From positions 1,116,001-1,180,000 of the forward strand of contig CAWJVZ010000004.1 in the NCBI GenBank assembly GCA_963846475.1: a DNA stretch of 64,000 nucleotides. Reading direction: 5' to 3'. The notes below the pieces were generated by a model. It saw only the letters and a list, made by a program, of their open reading frames with translations, had not been told where the DNA came from and made no database searches. The first letter of the stretch is position 1; every line of letters starts with the position of its first letter. This document shows positions 34,373-43,914 of this stretch, piece by piece. The translations under genes and the position numbers were made by a program. The stretch comes from DASWJZ01 sp963846475 (lineage in GTDB: Bacteria > Pseudomonadota > Alphaproteobacteria > Rhizobiales > Afifellaceae).

Positions 34373-35497
34373 CTAGCGGACGATGGTGATCTGCTCGGCC
34401 GCCCTGGTGATCGCGGTGTAGAGCCAGCGATCGCGGCTCTCGCGGAAGGCAAAGCTCTCGTCGAAGAGGACGAGCCTGTCCCATTGCGAGCCCTGCGCCT
34501 TATGGACGGTCAGCGCGTAGCCGTAGTCGAACTCGTCGGAATGTTTTCGCTGCTCCCACGCGACCGCCTCGGGCCCCTCCTCGAACATCTTTTTGGGCAC
34601 GCGGATCTTTGCCGAGGCACCCTGCGGCCCCTCGTCCTCCGATTTCACCAGCATGGTGAGGATCGGGCTCGGCTTCGTGCCGATCGAGCTGACCCGCCAG
34701 AGCCCGCCGTTGAGGAGCCCCTTTTCGGAGCTGTTGCGGAGGCAGACGAGCTTGTCGCCCGCCGCGGGCAGCACGCCGTCAAATCCTTTCAGCGCGCGGA
34801 TGCGGCGGTTGTAGAGGTGGCGCGTGCGGTTGCGCCCGACCAGCACCTGGTCGGCGGCGAGCACCTCTTCGCTGTCGATGTCATCGCGGCCGATGACGCG
34901 GCTGGCGCCGTAGCGTCCGTATTCCGGCCGGCCGCCCTCCCGCACCGCCTGGGCGAGCGCCACGATCGGATTGTCGCGCGCCTGCCGGTGGATTTCGGTC
35001 AACATCACGTCCGGCTCGTGCTCGGTGAAATAGCCGCCGCCCCCCTCGCCGGCCTTGACCGGCGGCAGCTGGCCGGGATCGCCGAGCACCAGCACCGGCG
35101 TGCCGAAGGAGAGGAGGTCACGGCCGAGCGCCTGGTCGACCATGGAGCATTCGTCGACGACGATGAGTTTTGCCTTGGCGACGGGGCTGGCGCGGTTCAG
35201 CGAGAAGGCCGGCTGCAGCTCGCCGGTCTCCTTCTCCGCCTTCTCACCGCGCGGCCGGTAGATCAGCGAGTGGATGGTGCGGGCATTGGCGCAACCCTTG
35301 TTGCGCATGACCTGCGCCGCCTTGCCGGTAAAGGCGGCGAACAGCACCTCGCTGCCCGCCTCCTCGGCGATTTTTTTCGCGAGCGTCGTCTTGCCGGTGC
35401 CGGCATAGCCGAACAGCCGAAAAATCTGCGGCCGGCCGGCTTTCAGCCAGCGCGACACGGCGAGCAGCGCGGCGTCCTGCTGGGGAGACGGGTTCAC
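34373..35497 (-). CDS. RecD-like ATP-dependent DNA helicase/exonuclease (AAA_30, UvrD_C_2)
   Basis: A 374-residue superfamily-1 helicase. Walker A FGYAGTGKTT (29-38), motif II VVDECSMVD, motif III LVLGDPGQLPPV, a SEKGLLNGGLWRV insert, motif V DYGYALTVHKAQGSQWD and motif VI LYTAITRAAEQ. It is shorter than RecD2 and lacks the long N-terminal extension, as in the small RecD-like proteins common in Hyphomicrobiales and phages. GTG start 35497. Acts in the cytoplasm on DNA ends or gaps; partner unknown. It is transcribed toward ilvC with 134 bases between. Confidence 0.88.
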   Translation of the reverse strand: MNPSPQQDAALLAVSRWLKAGRPQIFRLFGYAGTGKTTLAKKIAEEAGSEVLFAAFTGKAAQVMRNKGCANARTIHSLIYRPRGEKAEKETGELQPAFSLNRASPVAKAKLIVVDECSMVDQALGRDLLSFGTPVLVLGDPGQLPPVKAGEGGGGYFTEHEPDVMLTEIHRQARDNPIVALAQAVREGGRPEYGRYGASRVIGRDDIDSEEVLAADQVLVGRNRTRHLYNRRIRALKGFDGVLPAAGDKLVCLRNSSEKGLLNGGLWRVSSIGTKPSPILTMLVKSEDEGPQGASAKIRVPKKMFEEGPEAVAWEQRKHSDEFDYGYALTVHKAQGSQWDRLVLFDESFAFRESRDRWLYTAITRAAEQITIVR

Positions 35498-35589
35498 GGA
35501 CGCCAGCTCCGATCAGGCAAGGTCGGTCTGGGCGAAATCTTCGCGCGTATAGAGGAGCGGCACGACATGCTAATTTGGTGGCCTCTCTC

Positions 35590-35620
35590 CATCTAGACAA
35601 AATCGCCCTAACATCTAGAC
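35590..35620. promoter_or_regulatory. direct repeat CATCTAGAC, possible operator
   Basis: CATCTAGAC occurs at 35590-35598 and 35612-35620, 22 bases apart, about two helical turns. Each contains the palindrome TCTAGA, which is rare in this GC-rich sequence. The site lies about 95 bases upstream of the helicase start and could bind a dimeric regulator side by side. No promoter elements are identified with it. Confidence 0.35.
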
Positions 35621-35691
35621 GAGGCAGAACACAACAAGAACCACGGGTTTAAACGTGTTCTCGCACTAACGACAGACCAGCTTGGAAGGGG

Positions 35692-36123
35692 TCAGTCGAG
35701 CCGCGTGCAGCAGCCGGTGCCCTCCACGCGGCCCGGGTTGGAACTGAGGGCGCCCTGCGTGTATGTGACAGTGACGGAGAAGTCCGTGACGCCGCCGTTC
35801 GGCTCGGTGCAGCTCTGCCCGACGATGTTGGCGACCAGCGACACCGGCGAGTCGGTCGTCACCTCGAAGTCGTTCGGACTGCCCTGCAGCACGCATTCGG
35901 AGACGACAAGCGGCCCCTGCTCCCAGCCCGGGTTCTCCGGATCGAGGAAGCGCACGACCGGCTCGCCGTCGCCATCGAGGCCCGTGGTGAACTGCCATTT
36001 CAGCTCAAAACCGTTGCACTCGAACTTTGCACCGCTGCAGAGGTCGGCCGTGCCTGCCGGAGCGGATGCACCGGAGACCTGGGAAACGGCGATCAACGCT
36101 GCTGAAACGATCCGACGAGACAT
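35692..36123 (-). CDS. secreted hypothetical protein with several cysteines
   Basis: A 143-residue protein with an N-terminal signal segment (SRRIVSAALIAVSQVSGASA). The mature part is beta-rich with Cys in LCSGAKFECNGF, VSECVLQGSPNDF, VGQSCTEPNG and GTGCCTRLD, so several disulfides are likely, pointing to the periplasm or outside. Isolated gene, with the helicase 194 bases downstream on the same strand. Family not recognised. Confidence 0.6.
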   Translation of the reverse strand: MSRRIVSAALIAVSQVSGASAPAGTADLCSGAKFECNGFELKWQFTTGLDGDGEPVVRFLDPENPGWEQGPLVVSECVLQGSPNDFEVTTDSPVSLVANIVGQSCTEPNGGVTDFSVTVTYTQGALSSNPGRVEGTGCCTRLD

Positions 36124-36392
36124 GGCACATTTCGTCCGACTGGCATTTGCGTGCAATCGGCGGCGACACGACACACCCATCGCACTAAGGCGCACGGTTT
36201 CTCCAGCTGGAACACTGCGGGGTGTCATCGACACAGCGGATTTTATGGCGCGCCGTGCGCCCGCGCCCTCCATGCATCGAGGCCATGCTCATCGCGTTTG
36301 ACACGGCATGCGAGTTACGCAAGCCTGCAAGGATGGGCATGAAGCGACTGGGAAAGACGGGGCACACCGTTGCATCACAGGGAGAAAAGCCG

Positions 36393-37674
36393 ATGAACAT
36401 GAAAGAACCACGCCGGCTCTTCGCCGCCGCTGCATTGACGGCGAGCGGCCTGCTCGCCACGACCGGAGGCAGCCAGGCGCAGGAGCTGCTGTTCTGGTCG
36501 AACCAGGCGCAGCCGGTCGAAGAGGCGCAGGCGATGCGCGACAACGTGCTGGCGGGCTTCGAAAAACCCGTCACCTATTCGCCCCAGGAGCCGGGGCCGT
36601 TCGTCACCCGCATCAAGGCAGAAGCGGAAGCCGGCAGCGGCACGATCGCGCTGATCGGCGGGCTGCACGGCGATTTCTCCAGCTTTCCCGACATCCTGAC
36701 GGACCTTTCGGGGGTCGACGCCTCAACGGTCAACCCGAACTACCTCGAGCTCGGCAAGCTCGGCGGCGCCGAGCAGAAATACATTCCATGGATGCAGGCG
36801 ACCTACGTGATGGTCGCCAACAAGCAGGCGCTGGAGCACCTGCCCGAGGGCGTCGACATCAACGCCATCACCTACGAGCAGCTCGCCGCCTGGGGCAAGG
36901 CGCTCGCCGAGGCTACGGGGTCCCCAAAAATCGGCTTTCCCGCCGGGCCGAAGGGGCTGATGCACCGCTTCTTCCAGGGCTATCTCTACCCCTCCTACAC
37001 AGGCGGGGTGGCGACGAAGTTCAAGTCCGCCGAGGCGGAGCAGATGTGGACCGCCTTCCGCGACCTCTGGCAATACGTCACGCCCGCCTCGACCAGCTAC
37101 GGCTTCATGCAGGAGCCCCTTGCTCACCGGCGAGGTGTGGGTGGCGTGGGACCATGTCGCCCGGCTGAAGGACGCGCTGAACGCCAAGCCCGACGATTTC
37201 GTCGTGTTCCCGGTGCCCGCCGGGCCGGCCGGCCGCGCCTACATGCCGGTGCTCGCCGGCATGGCGGTGCCGACGACCTCGCCGGCGCCGGAGGATGCAA
37301 AGCAGCTCATCGCCTACATGCTGAAGCCGGAGACGCAGGTTGCGACGTTGAGCGCCACGGGCTTCTTCCCGGTGGTCGACGTCGCGCTGCCCGACACGAT
37401 CTCGGCGAGCGCCAAGATGCTGCAGCCGGTCGTCGCGGCGCAGAGCAAGGCTCCGGACAGCCTGCCGGTGCTGCTGCCGATCGGCCTCGGCGAATCCGGC
37501 GGCAAGTTCAACAAGGTCTATGCCGACACCTTCCAGCGCATCGTGCTTTCCGGACAGGACGTGCGCGAGGTGCTGGACCAGGAGGCGCAGAACCTGCAGG
37601 CCGTGATCGACGAGACCGGCGCGGCCTGCTGGGCCCCGGACCCGAAGAGCGACGGCGCCTGCCAGGTCGAGTGA
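36393..37674 (+). pseudogene. ABC sugar-type solute-binding protein, one frameshift
   Basis: Family-1 periplasmic binding protein, 426 residues when repaired, with a signal peptide (RRLFAAAALTASGLLATTGG). Typical parts: ELLFWSNQAQPVEEAQAMRD, GTIALIGGLHGDFSSF, and MPVLAGMAVPTTSPAPEDAKQ after the break. At 37117-37124 the sequence CCCCTTGCTC has one T too many; removing it joins FMQEPL to LTGEVWVAWDHVARLKDA. ATG 36393 has GGGAGAA upstream. It is the first gene of an import operon with two permeases and an ATPase, each also broken once. A TTGACA at 36298-36303 is a possible -35 box, but no matching -10 is seen. Substrate probably an oligosaccharide or glycoside, judging from the glycosidases downstream. 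Confidence 0.87.
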
Positions 37675-37696
37675 CGGGCGGTCCGCCGCCCGGGGA

Positions 37697-37719
37697 GATG
37701 GCCGGCCTGCCCGGCCATC
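37697..37719. repeat. REP-like hairpin between binding protein and permease genes
   Basis: GATGGCCGG (37697-37705), loop CCTGC, CCGGCCATC (37711-37719). Same core as the palindrome at 8873-8901. At this position it may reduce read-through into the permease genes or protect the binding-protein mRNA. Confidence 0.6.
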
Positions 37720-37784
37720 CAGGACCTAAAGCCGAGCGGCGGGCAGCTGAGGGGGGTGAGCCGGCGCGAGCAAGGGTGAGCCGC

Positions 37785-38632
37785 ATGAACGATGCTCGTT
37801 TCCTGCCTTATGTGCTGCTCGCCCCCGCGACCTTGTTCCTCGTCGGCTTCTTCCTGGTGCCGTTCGGCGGCGTGGCGGTAGAAGCCTTCACCAGGAACGG
37901 CGAGTTCGGCCTCGGCAATTTCCAGATGATAGCCCGCGACTGGCGCTTCTGGCCGGCGATGCAGAACACTTTTCTCCTGACGCTGATCCTCGTCCCGATC
38001 CAGGTTGCGCTGGCGCTCGCCATGGGGGCGCTGGTCATGGCGATGCAGCGGGGGCGCGACGTCGCGCTCTACATCTTCACCATCCCGCTGGGCATTTCCG
38101 ACCTCGCCGCCGGCCTGGTCTGGCTGGCGATCCTCGAGCAGAACGGCTTTCTGAACAGCGCCCTCTATTATCTCGGCATCATCGAGGGCCACGGCTCCTG
38201 CTCGGCTATCAGAACGTCGCGGCTCTGTTCGCGGCGATCGTCATCGCCGAGGTCTGGCGGGCGACCGCGATCGTGCTGGTGATCCTCGTCGCCGGCATGG
38301 GCCTGATCCCGAAGGAGTATTACGAGGCCGCCGAGGTGTTCGGCGCCGGCCCGTGGAAGCGGTTTGTGCGCATCACCCTGCCGCTGCTTAAGCCCAGCCT
38401 GCAGACGGCGCTGATCCTGCGGACCATCCTGGCCTTCGAGGTCTTCGCCGTCGTGCTGGTGCTGGCCGGCACGAACCTGCCGATCCTGATGGGCGAGACT
38501 TACAATTGGCAGTTCGCCCTGCAGGACAGCGAGGGCGCCGCGGCCTACGCGATGGTGATCCTGGCGATCTCGATCGGCTTCACGCTGTTCTTCCTCTACG
38601 CGCTGGGCGAGCGGAAGGAGGTGGTGCGGTGA
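37785..38632 (+). pseudogene. ABC sugar-type transporter permease 1, one-base deletion
   Basis: First CUT1-type (MalF-like) permease, 282 residues when repaired. It begins NDARFLPYVLLAPATLFLVG with GGGTGAG upstream of ATG 37785, continues through NTFLLTLILVPIQVALALAM, and after the break shows the coupling EAA loop YYEAAEVFGAGPWKRFVRITLP. At 38186-38191 the sequence GGGCCACGG lacks one C (expected GGGCCCACGG); restoring it gives IIEGPRLLLGYQNVAALFAAI. This is the only deletion among the window's indels. The stop codon overlaps the GTG start of the next permease (GTGA). Confidence 0.86.
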
Positions 38633-39478
38633 ACGCCGCCGCCGGCGCGCTGCCCGCGACGCAGGTCCGGCCGGCGGCGGAGACCGGCCGCTGGGGCATC
38701 CGCATCGCCACGATCGTGCTTTGCGTCTGGGTGCTGCTGCCGATCTACCTCCTTTTCGTCAACGCCCTCACGACGCCGGACGAGGTGGTCGGCTGGCCGA
38801 AGCGCTTTGCCCCGAGCTTCGATACGGAGAGCCTGTCGTTCTTCTGGAACTATCGCCGGCGTGGCGCGGGCGCTGCTCAACTCGATCCTCGTCGCCGCGC
38901 TCACCATGGTGCTCGCCATCGGCCTCGGCGCGCCGGCCGGCTATGCGCTGGCCCGCTTCCGCTTCCGCGGCAAGGGCACGTTCCGGCTCCTCGTCCTGAT
39001 GACGCGCGCCTTCCCGCTGCCGCTGCTCGCTCTGCCGCTCGCCGTCTTCTACATCCGCACCGGACTCGACGACACGATCGTCGGGCTGGCGCTCGTCCAT
39101 ACCGTGCTGGCCCTGCCGTTTGCCGTGCTGATCACCTTCTCGCTGTTCGCCGGCATTCCGGTGGAGCTGGAGGAGGCGGCGTGGACGCTCGGCTGCACCC
39201 GCCTGCAGGCGTTCCGCCGCATCGTCCTGCCGCTTGCGCTGCCGGGCATCGCCGCCTCGGGCGTCTTCGCCTTCGTGATGTCGTGGAACGAGGTGTTTGC
39301 CGCCTCGGTGCTGACCATCCGCAACCGGACGCTCACCGCCTTCCTGCTGACCAGCCTCGACGTCTCGCCGCTGCCGCTGAAATTCGCCGGCGCGCTCGTC
39401 CTGGTCGTGCCGGCGCTGATCTTTATCTTCCTGATCCGCAAATACCTGTTCTCGCTGTGGGGCATCGCCAACCGTTGA
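38629..39478 (+). pseudogene. ABC sugar-type transporter permease 2, one frameshift
   Basis: Second CUT1-type (MalG-like) permease, 282 residues when repaired. GTG 38629 overlaps the stop of permease 1. The N-terminal helix is IRIATIVLCVWVLLPIYLLF, and after the break come LAIGLGAPAGYALARFRFRG, the EAA loop EEAAWTLGCTRLQAFRRIVLP and SGVFAFVMSWNEVFAAS. One extra C at about 38854 (TATCGCCGGCG for expected TATGCCGGCG) separates FFWNY from AGVARALLNSILVA. Partners are permease 1 and the ATPase following after 15 bases. Confidence 0.87.
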
Positions 39479-39493
39479 CTGGAGTGACGCAGA

Positions 39494-40532
39494 TTGGCTG
39501 AGATCGAGATCATCGGGGTCGAGAAGCGCTTCGGCGACTATACGGCGCTGCACACGCTCGACCTCACCGTGCGCGACCAGGAATTCATGGTCCTGCTCGG
39601 CGCCTCGGGCTGCGGCAAGACCACGCTGCTCCGCATCATCGCCGGCCTGGAGAAGGCGACGAATGGCGAGGTGCGGATCGGCGGGCGCCGCGTCGACGGG
39701 CTGCCGCCGCGCTCGCGCGGCATCGCCATGGTGTTTCAGAACTACGCCGTCTTCCCGCACATGACGGTGTTCGAGAACATCGCCTTCGGGCTCCGCATGC
39801 AGAAGGTCGGCGCGGCGGAGACGGAGCGGCGCGTCAAGCGGGCGGCGGAGCTGATGCAGATCGGAAAACTGCTGCAGCGCTATTCCGGCCAGCTGTCGGG
39901 CGGGCAGCGCCAGCGCGTCGCGGTGGCGCGGGCGCTCGCGGTCGAGCCGGCGGTGCTCCTGATGGACGAGCCGCTCTCCAATCTCGACGCGCTCCTCCGC
40001 CTGGAGATGCGCGCCGAGCTGAAGGGCGTGCTGGCGGAGAGCAAGACGACGACGATCTACGTGACCCACGACCAGGTCGAGGCGATGAGCCTTGCCGACC
40101 GCATCGCCGTCATGCATCAGGGCCGCATCGTCCAGGCGGCGCCGGCCGACCGACGTCTACGCCTACCCCGCGACGCACTTCGTCGGCAGCTTCATCGGCA
40201 ATCCGCCGATGAACTTCCTCCCTGCCAAAGTGGTCGACGGCACGGCCGAGATCGCCGGCTTCCGACTGCCGGCTCCCGCCAACGGAGGGCCGGTGGAGTT
40301 CGCCATCCGTCCGGAGGACGTCGAGCCCGGGCGGAGCGGCCTGACAGGCAAGGTGAAGGTCGTGGAGCCGCTCGGGCCGCATCAGCTGGTGTCGCTGCAG
40401 ATCGACGGCCGGCTCTTCCGGGCTGTCCTCGACAATCATCATCACATCCGGCCCGGAGAAGACCTGGTGCTCGCCCCGAAGCCCGATCGCGTGCGCTGGT
40501 TCGACGCCGAAACCGGCGCGGCGATTGGCTGA
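39494..40532 (+). pseudogene. ABC sugar-type transporter ATP-binding protein (MsmK/UgpC-like), one frameshift
   Basis: Import ATPase of 345 residues when repaired. Walker A is GASGCGKTT, Q-loop VFQNYAVFPHMTVFEN, signature LSGGQRQRVAVARAL, Walker B LLMDEPLSNLDALLR, switch His VTHDQVEAM; a C-terminal TOBE/OB region follows. At about 40138-40149 one extra G (GCGCCGGCCGACC for GCGCCGCCGACC) breaks QAAP from PTDVYAYPATHFVGSFIGNP. The start is TTG 39494, with GGAGTG upstream. The stop overlaps the following glycosidase start by 8 bases, so cleavage and uptake are coupled. Confidence 0.88.
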
Positions 40533-41863
40533 AAACAGAGCTTTGGGCGTGGTTCCGCTCGACAGGAAAACCGCTTTCGAGCAGGCGGCCGCCGTGCTGC
40601 GGCAGAACGACCGCGGCAGCTATACGATCCCGACCCGCGGTCTCTATCCCTTCCAGTGGAACTGGGATTCCTGCCTGACCGCGCTCGGCCTCCGCCACCT
40701 CGACGAGCGGCGCGCCTGGCTGGAGATCCAGACCCTGCTGGAGCACCAATGGCCGGACGGCATGGTGCCGCACATCGTCTTCCACGTGGAGGACGAGGGC
40801 TATTTCCCGGGCCCGAAAGTCTGGCAGACGAACCGGCCGACGCCGACCTCCGGCATCACCCAGCCGCCGGTGCTCGGCTTCGTCATGAAGCGGCTCTTCG
40901 ACGAGGCCGGGGACAGACCGCTGGCGGAAGCGATAGCGCGGCAGCTCCTGCCCAAGGCAGCCGCGTGGCACCGCTGGTTCTACGCCAACCGCGACCCCGG
41001 CGGGACCGGGCTGGTCGCGATCATCCATCCCTGGGAATCCGGGCGCGACAATTCCATCGACTGGGACGACGCGCTTCGCGCGCGTGCCCACTGAAGGCGT
41101 AGAGCCGTATCAGCGGCGCGACACGCAGCACGTCGACCAGTCGCAGCGTCCCCGCAAAGCTGAATACGACCGCTATCTCTGGCTGGTGCAGCATTTTCGC
41201 GGCCTCGGCTGGGACAATGCCAAGCTGCACGACGCCTCGCCCTTCCGCGTCGTCGATCCCGGCTTCAACGCCATCCTGATCCGCTCCGACGGCGATCTCG
41301 CCGATCTTGCCGACGCCCTCGGCGAGCCTGCGCTGGCGGGGGAGGCGCGCGGGCGGGCGACGCAGGCGCGGGCGGCGTTCGCCACGCTGTGGAGCGACCG
41401 CCTCGGCCAGTTCGTCTGCTACGACCGCGCCGCCGGGCATCAGGTCGACAGCGCGTCGGTCGGCGGAATCCTGCCGGTGTTCGCCGCCCTCGGCTCCGAG
41501 GAGCAACAGCGCGCCTTGGCGGGGGTCGTGGAGCGCTGGCGGCGCCTGACAAGGTTCGGGATTGCCAGCCACGCTCCGGACGATCCGCGCTTCGAGGCGA
41601 AGCGCTATTGGCGCGGACCGGCATGGATCATCGTCAACACCATGATCGCCGACGGACTTGCCCGCTGCGGCTTGATGGAGGCCTCCGAGCAGGTGAACCG
41701 CGGCAGCCTCGATCTGATCGAGGCACGCGGCTTCGCCGAATATTACGATCCGCTCACGGGCGAGGGCCTCGGCGGCGGCGAGTTCACCTGGACGGCCGCG
41801 ATGATCGCCGACCTTGTCTCCAGGGGCGGCGCCGCTTTGCTCACTCCCGCGGAGGACCGGTGA
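40525..41863 (+). pseudogene. GH63-like alpha-glycosidase (mannosylglycerate-hydrolase type), one frameshift
   Basis: An (alpha/alpha)6-barrel glycosidase of 445 residues when repaired, cytoplasmic (no signal). Landmarks: GLYPFQWNWDSCLTALGL with the presumed general-acid Asp, WESGRDNSIDWDDAL, YWRGPAWIIVNTMIADGL and GEGLGGGEFTWTAAM with the presumed base Glu. One extra C in GCGCTTCGCGCGCG (about 41071-41084) separates WDDAL from ARVPTEGVEPYQRRDTQHVD. TTG 40525 is the furthest upstream start and overlaps the ATPase stop; other TTG/GTG starts are possible a few codons later. Related enzymes act on mannosylglycerate or alpha-glucosides. The 3' end overlaps the opposite-strand transporter gene by 23 bases. 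Confidence 0.82.
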
Positions 41864-42725
41864 GCCGCACCGGCAGCGCCGGTTCCGGCGAGCGGAGCAG
41901 GAGCGTGAGGAGGCCGGACAGCATGACGAGCCCGATGCCGGCGAGCGCCAGATGATCCGGAATTTCTGCGAAGAACACCGCCCCGATCAGCACCGCCCAG
42001 ACGATCTGGCTGTATTGGGTCGGCGCGATCCGGTTCGCCGGGGCGAGCCGCGTGGCAAGCATCAGCCCGATCTGCGCCGCCGAAGACAGCAGGCCGGCGC
42101 CTGCGAGCAGGCCGAACTCTCGATAGGTCGGCCAGCTGAAGCCTGGCAGCATCAGAATGCCGCTGACAGCGAAAGCAAGCGCGAGCGAGCAGGCGAGGAG
42201 GCTCATGCGGCTTTCCACCGGCGCGAGCGCCCGCAGCAGGAGCACCGTCGTGGCGGTGCAGAAGGCCACGCCGAGCGCGGCAAGATGGGCCGGGACGAGC
42301 TCCTCGAATCCCGGGCGGACGACCAGAAGCACGCCGCCGAAACCGAGCCCAACGGGGATCCAGCGCCACCAGGCGACCCTCTCCCCCAGCACCACGATCG
42401 ACAGGATCGTCACGAGGGAGGGCGCCAGGAAAATGATGGCATAGGCTTCGGCGAAAGGCAGGCGCGTAAAGGCGACGATGCCGAACATGCCCGCCAACAG
42501 ACCGCTGGTGGCGCGCAGCAAGACCAGCTTCGGCCGCCGCGGCGTGAGCGCCTGGATCCAGCTTTGCCCGGCCGGGCGCATCGCGGGGACCACGAGAGCC
42601 GCGAAGAGACAGGCGAAGAAGCCGATCTCGAAGACGGAGAGACGGCCGGCAATCGCCTTCACGCACGCGTCGCCCAGCGCGAACAGCGCAAAGCTCAGGA
42701 AGCCGAGGAAAATGCCTTTGGACAT
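41841..42725 (-). CDS. DMT/EamA-family transporter
   Basis: A 294-residue inner-membrane protein with ten hydrophobic segments in two EamA repeats: IFLGFLSFALFALGDACVKA opens the first (split here), and VAFCTATTVLLLRALAPVES the second. The end of repeat 1 reads AYAIIFLAPSLVTILSIVVLGE, typical for S-adenosylmethionine- and drug/metabolite-like members. Start ATG 42725 rather than the TTG at 42776, which would add a charged unlikely segment. Convergent with the GH63-like gene. Substrate unknown. Confidence 0.88.
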   Translation of the reverse strand: MSKGIFLGFLSFALFALGDACVKAIAGRLSVFEIGFFACLFAALVVPAMRPAGQSWIQALTPRRPKLVLLRATSGLLAGMFGIVAFTRLPFAEAYAIIFLAPSLVTILSIVVLGERVAWWRWIPVGLGFGGVLLVVRPGFEELVPAHLAALGVAFCTATTVLLLRALAPVESRMSLLACSLALAFAVSGILMLPGFSWPTYREFGLLAGAGLLSSAAQIGLMLATRLAPANRIAPTQYSQIVWAVLIGAVFFAEIPDHLALAGIGLVMLSGLLTLLLRSPEPALPVRLTGPPRE

Positions 42726-42864
42726 GCGCAGAGGTTGATCGGGATTGTCCCGGCCGGGCGGGATTCTCTTACGCAAAGCGATTCCGGTGGGGTCGTGTCA
42801 ATCGACCTTGTCAGGGCCCAAGCGACCAGACCCGCCGGCATGGCCCTGGCGAGGGTCTGAGCGC

Positions 42865-43914
42865 ATGCCGACCGCCCTCGTCCTGACCGCCCCCCGGACG
42901 CTCGCGTTCGAAGCTTTTCCCGAGCAGCCGCTGGAGCCCGACAACGTGCGCATCCGCACGCTTTATTCCGGCATCAGCGCCGGCACGGAGCTGTCGCAAT
43001 ACCGCGCGTCGAGCCCATTCATGGCGAAACGCTGGGACGAGGCGACACGGCTGTTTCGTCCGTCCGACCGGCCGAGTTGGGACTATCCGGTGCGCAGCCT
43101 CGGCTATGAGGAGGTCGGCGAGATCGTCGAGGTGGGCAGCGCGGTCGCCGACATCCGCGTGGGGCAGCCGGTTTTTGGGACATGGGGGCACCGGACGCAC
43201 CATGTCGCGACGCGCGACTTTGTGCTGCCGCGCCTCCTCCCGGAAGGCGCCGATCCGCGCATCGGCATCTTTTCGCATATCGGCGCGGTCGCGCTGAACG
43301 GCGTGCACGATGCGGCCATCCGCATCGGCGACGTCGTCGTGGTGTTCGGGCTCGGCGTGCCCGGACAGATCGTCGCGCAGGCGGCGCGGCGCTCGGGTGC
43401 GCATGTGATTGGCGTCGATCCCATTCCCGAGCGGCGCGACAAGGCGCTAGAGCTCGGCGCCGCCGAAGCGCTCGACCCCAATTCCGGCTCGGTCGCCGAG
43501 ATCGTCAAGGAGAAGACCGAGGGACGCGGCGCCGACGTGGTGATCGAGGTGACCGGCGTCGCCGCCGCCCTCAACGAGGCGATCCGCACCGCCGCCTATT
43601 CGGCCCGCGTCGTCGCGCTCGGCTTCTTCCAGGGCGAGGCCAAGGGTCTCCTCCTCGGCGAAGAGTTCCACCACAACCGGATCAATCTCGTCTGCTCGCA
43701 AATCTCCGGAGTGGCGCCGGAGGCGAGCTATCGCTGGACGAAGCTGCGGCTCTGGCAGACGGCGATCCGGTTGCAGCACGATGGCGCGCTCGACCTCCTG
43801 CCGCTCATCACCGATATCGAGGGCTTTGAGGACGCGCCCGCGCTGTTCGCCCGGCTCGACGCTGGCCCGCCGGGCATCTTGCAGTCCATGCTCCGCTTCG
43901 AAGGCGCGCCGTGA
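42865..43914 (+). CDS. MDR-family dehydrogenase lacking the usual zinc ligands
   Basis: A 349-residue medium-chain dehydrogenase/reductase: LYSGISAGTELSQYRASS in the catalytic domain, SLGYEEVGEIVEVG where zinc alcohol dehydrogenases have GHE, and the Rossmann loop VVVVFGLGVPGQIVAQAARR followed by VIGVDPIPERR. Loss of the Cys and GHE ligands suggests a zinc-independent or altered mechanism, as in the group with the pattern SGISxGTE that neighbours Gfo/Idh genes. It overlaps the next dehydrogenase by four bases (GTGA). A role in oxidising or epimerising a sugar or cyclitol released by the two glycosidases is inferred. Confidence 0.85.
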   Translation: MPTALVLTAPRTLAFEAFPEQPLEPDNVRIRTLYSGISAGTELSQYRASSPFMAKRWDEATRLFRPSDRPSWDYPVRSLGYEEVGEIVEVGSAVADIRVGQPVFGTWGHRTHHVATRDFVLPRLLPEGADPRIGIFSHIGAVALNGVHDAAIRIGDVVVVFGLGVPGQIVAQAARRSGAHVIGVDPIPERRDKALELGAAEALDPNSGSVAEIVKEKTEGRGADVVIEVTGVAAALNEAIRTAAYSARVVALGFFQGEAKGLLLGEEFHHNRINLVCSQISGVAPEASYRWTKLRLWQTAIRLQHDGALDLLPLITDIEGFEDAPALFARLDAGPPGILQSMLRFEGAP

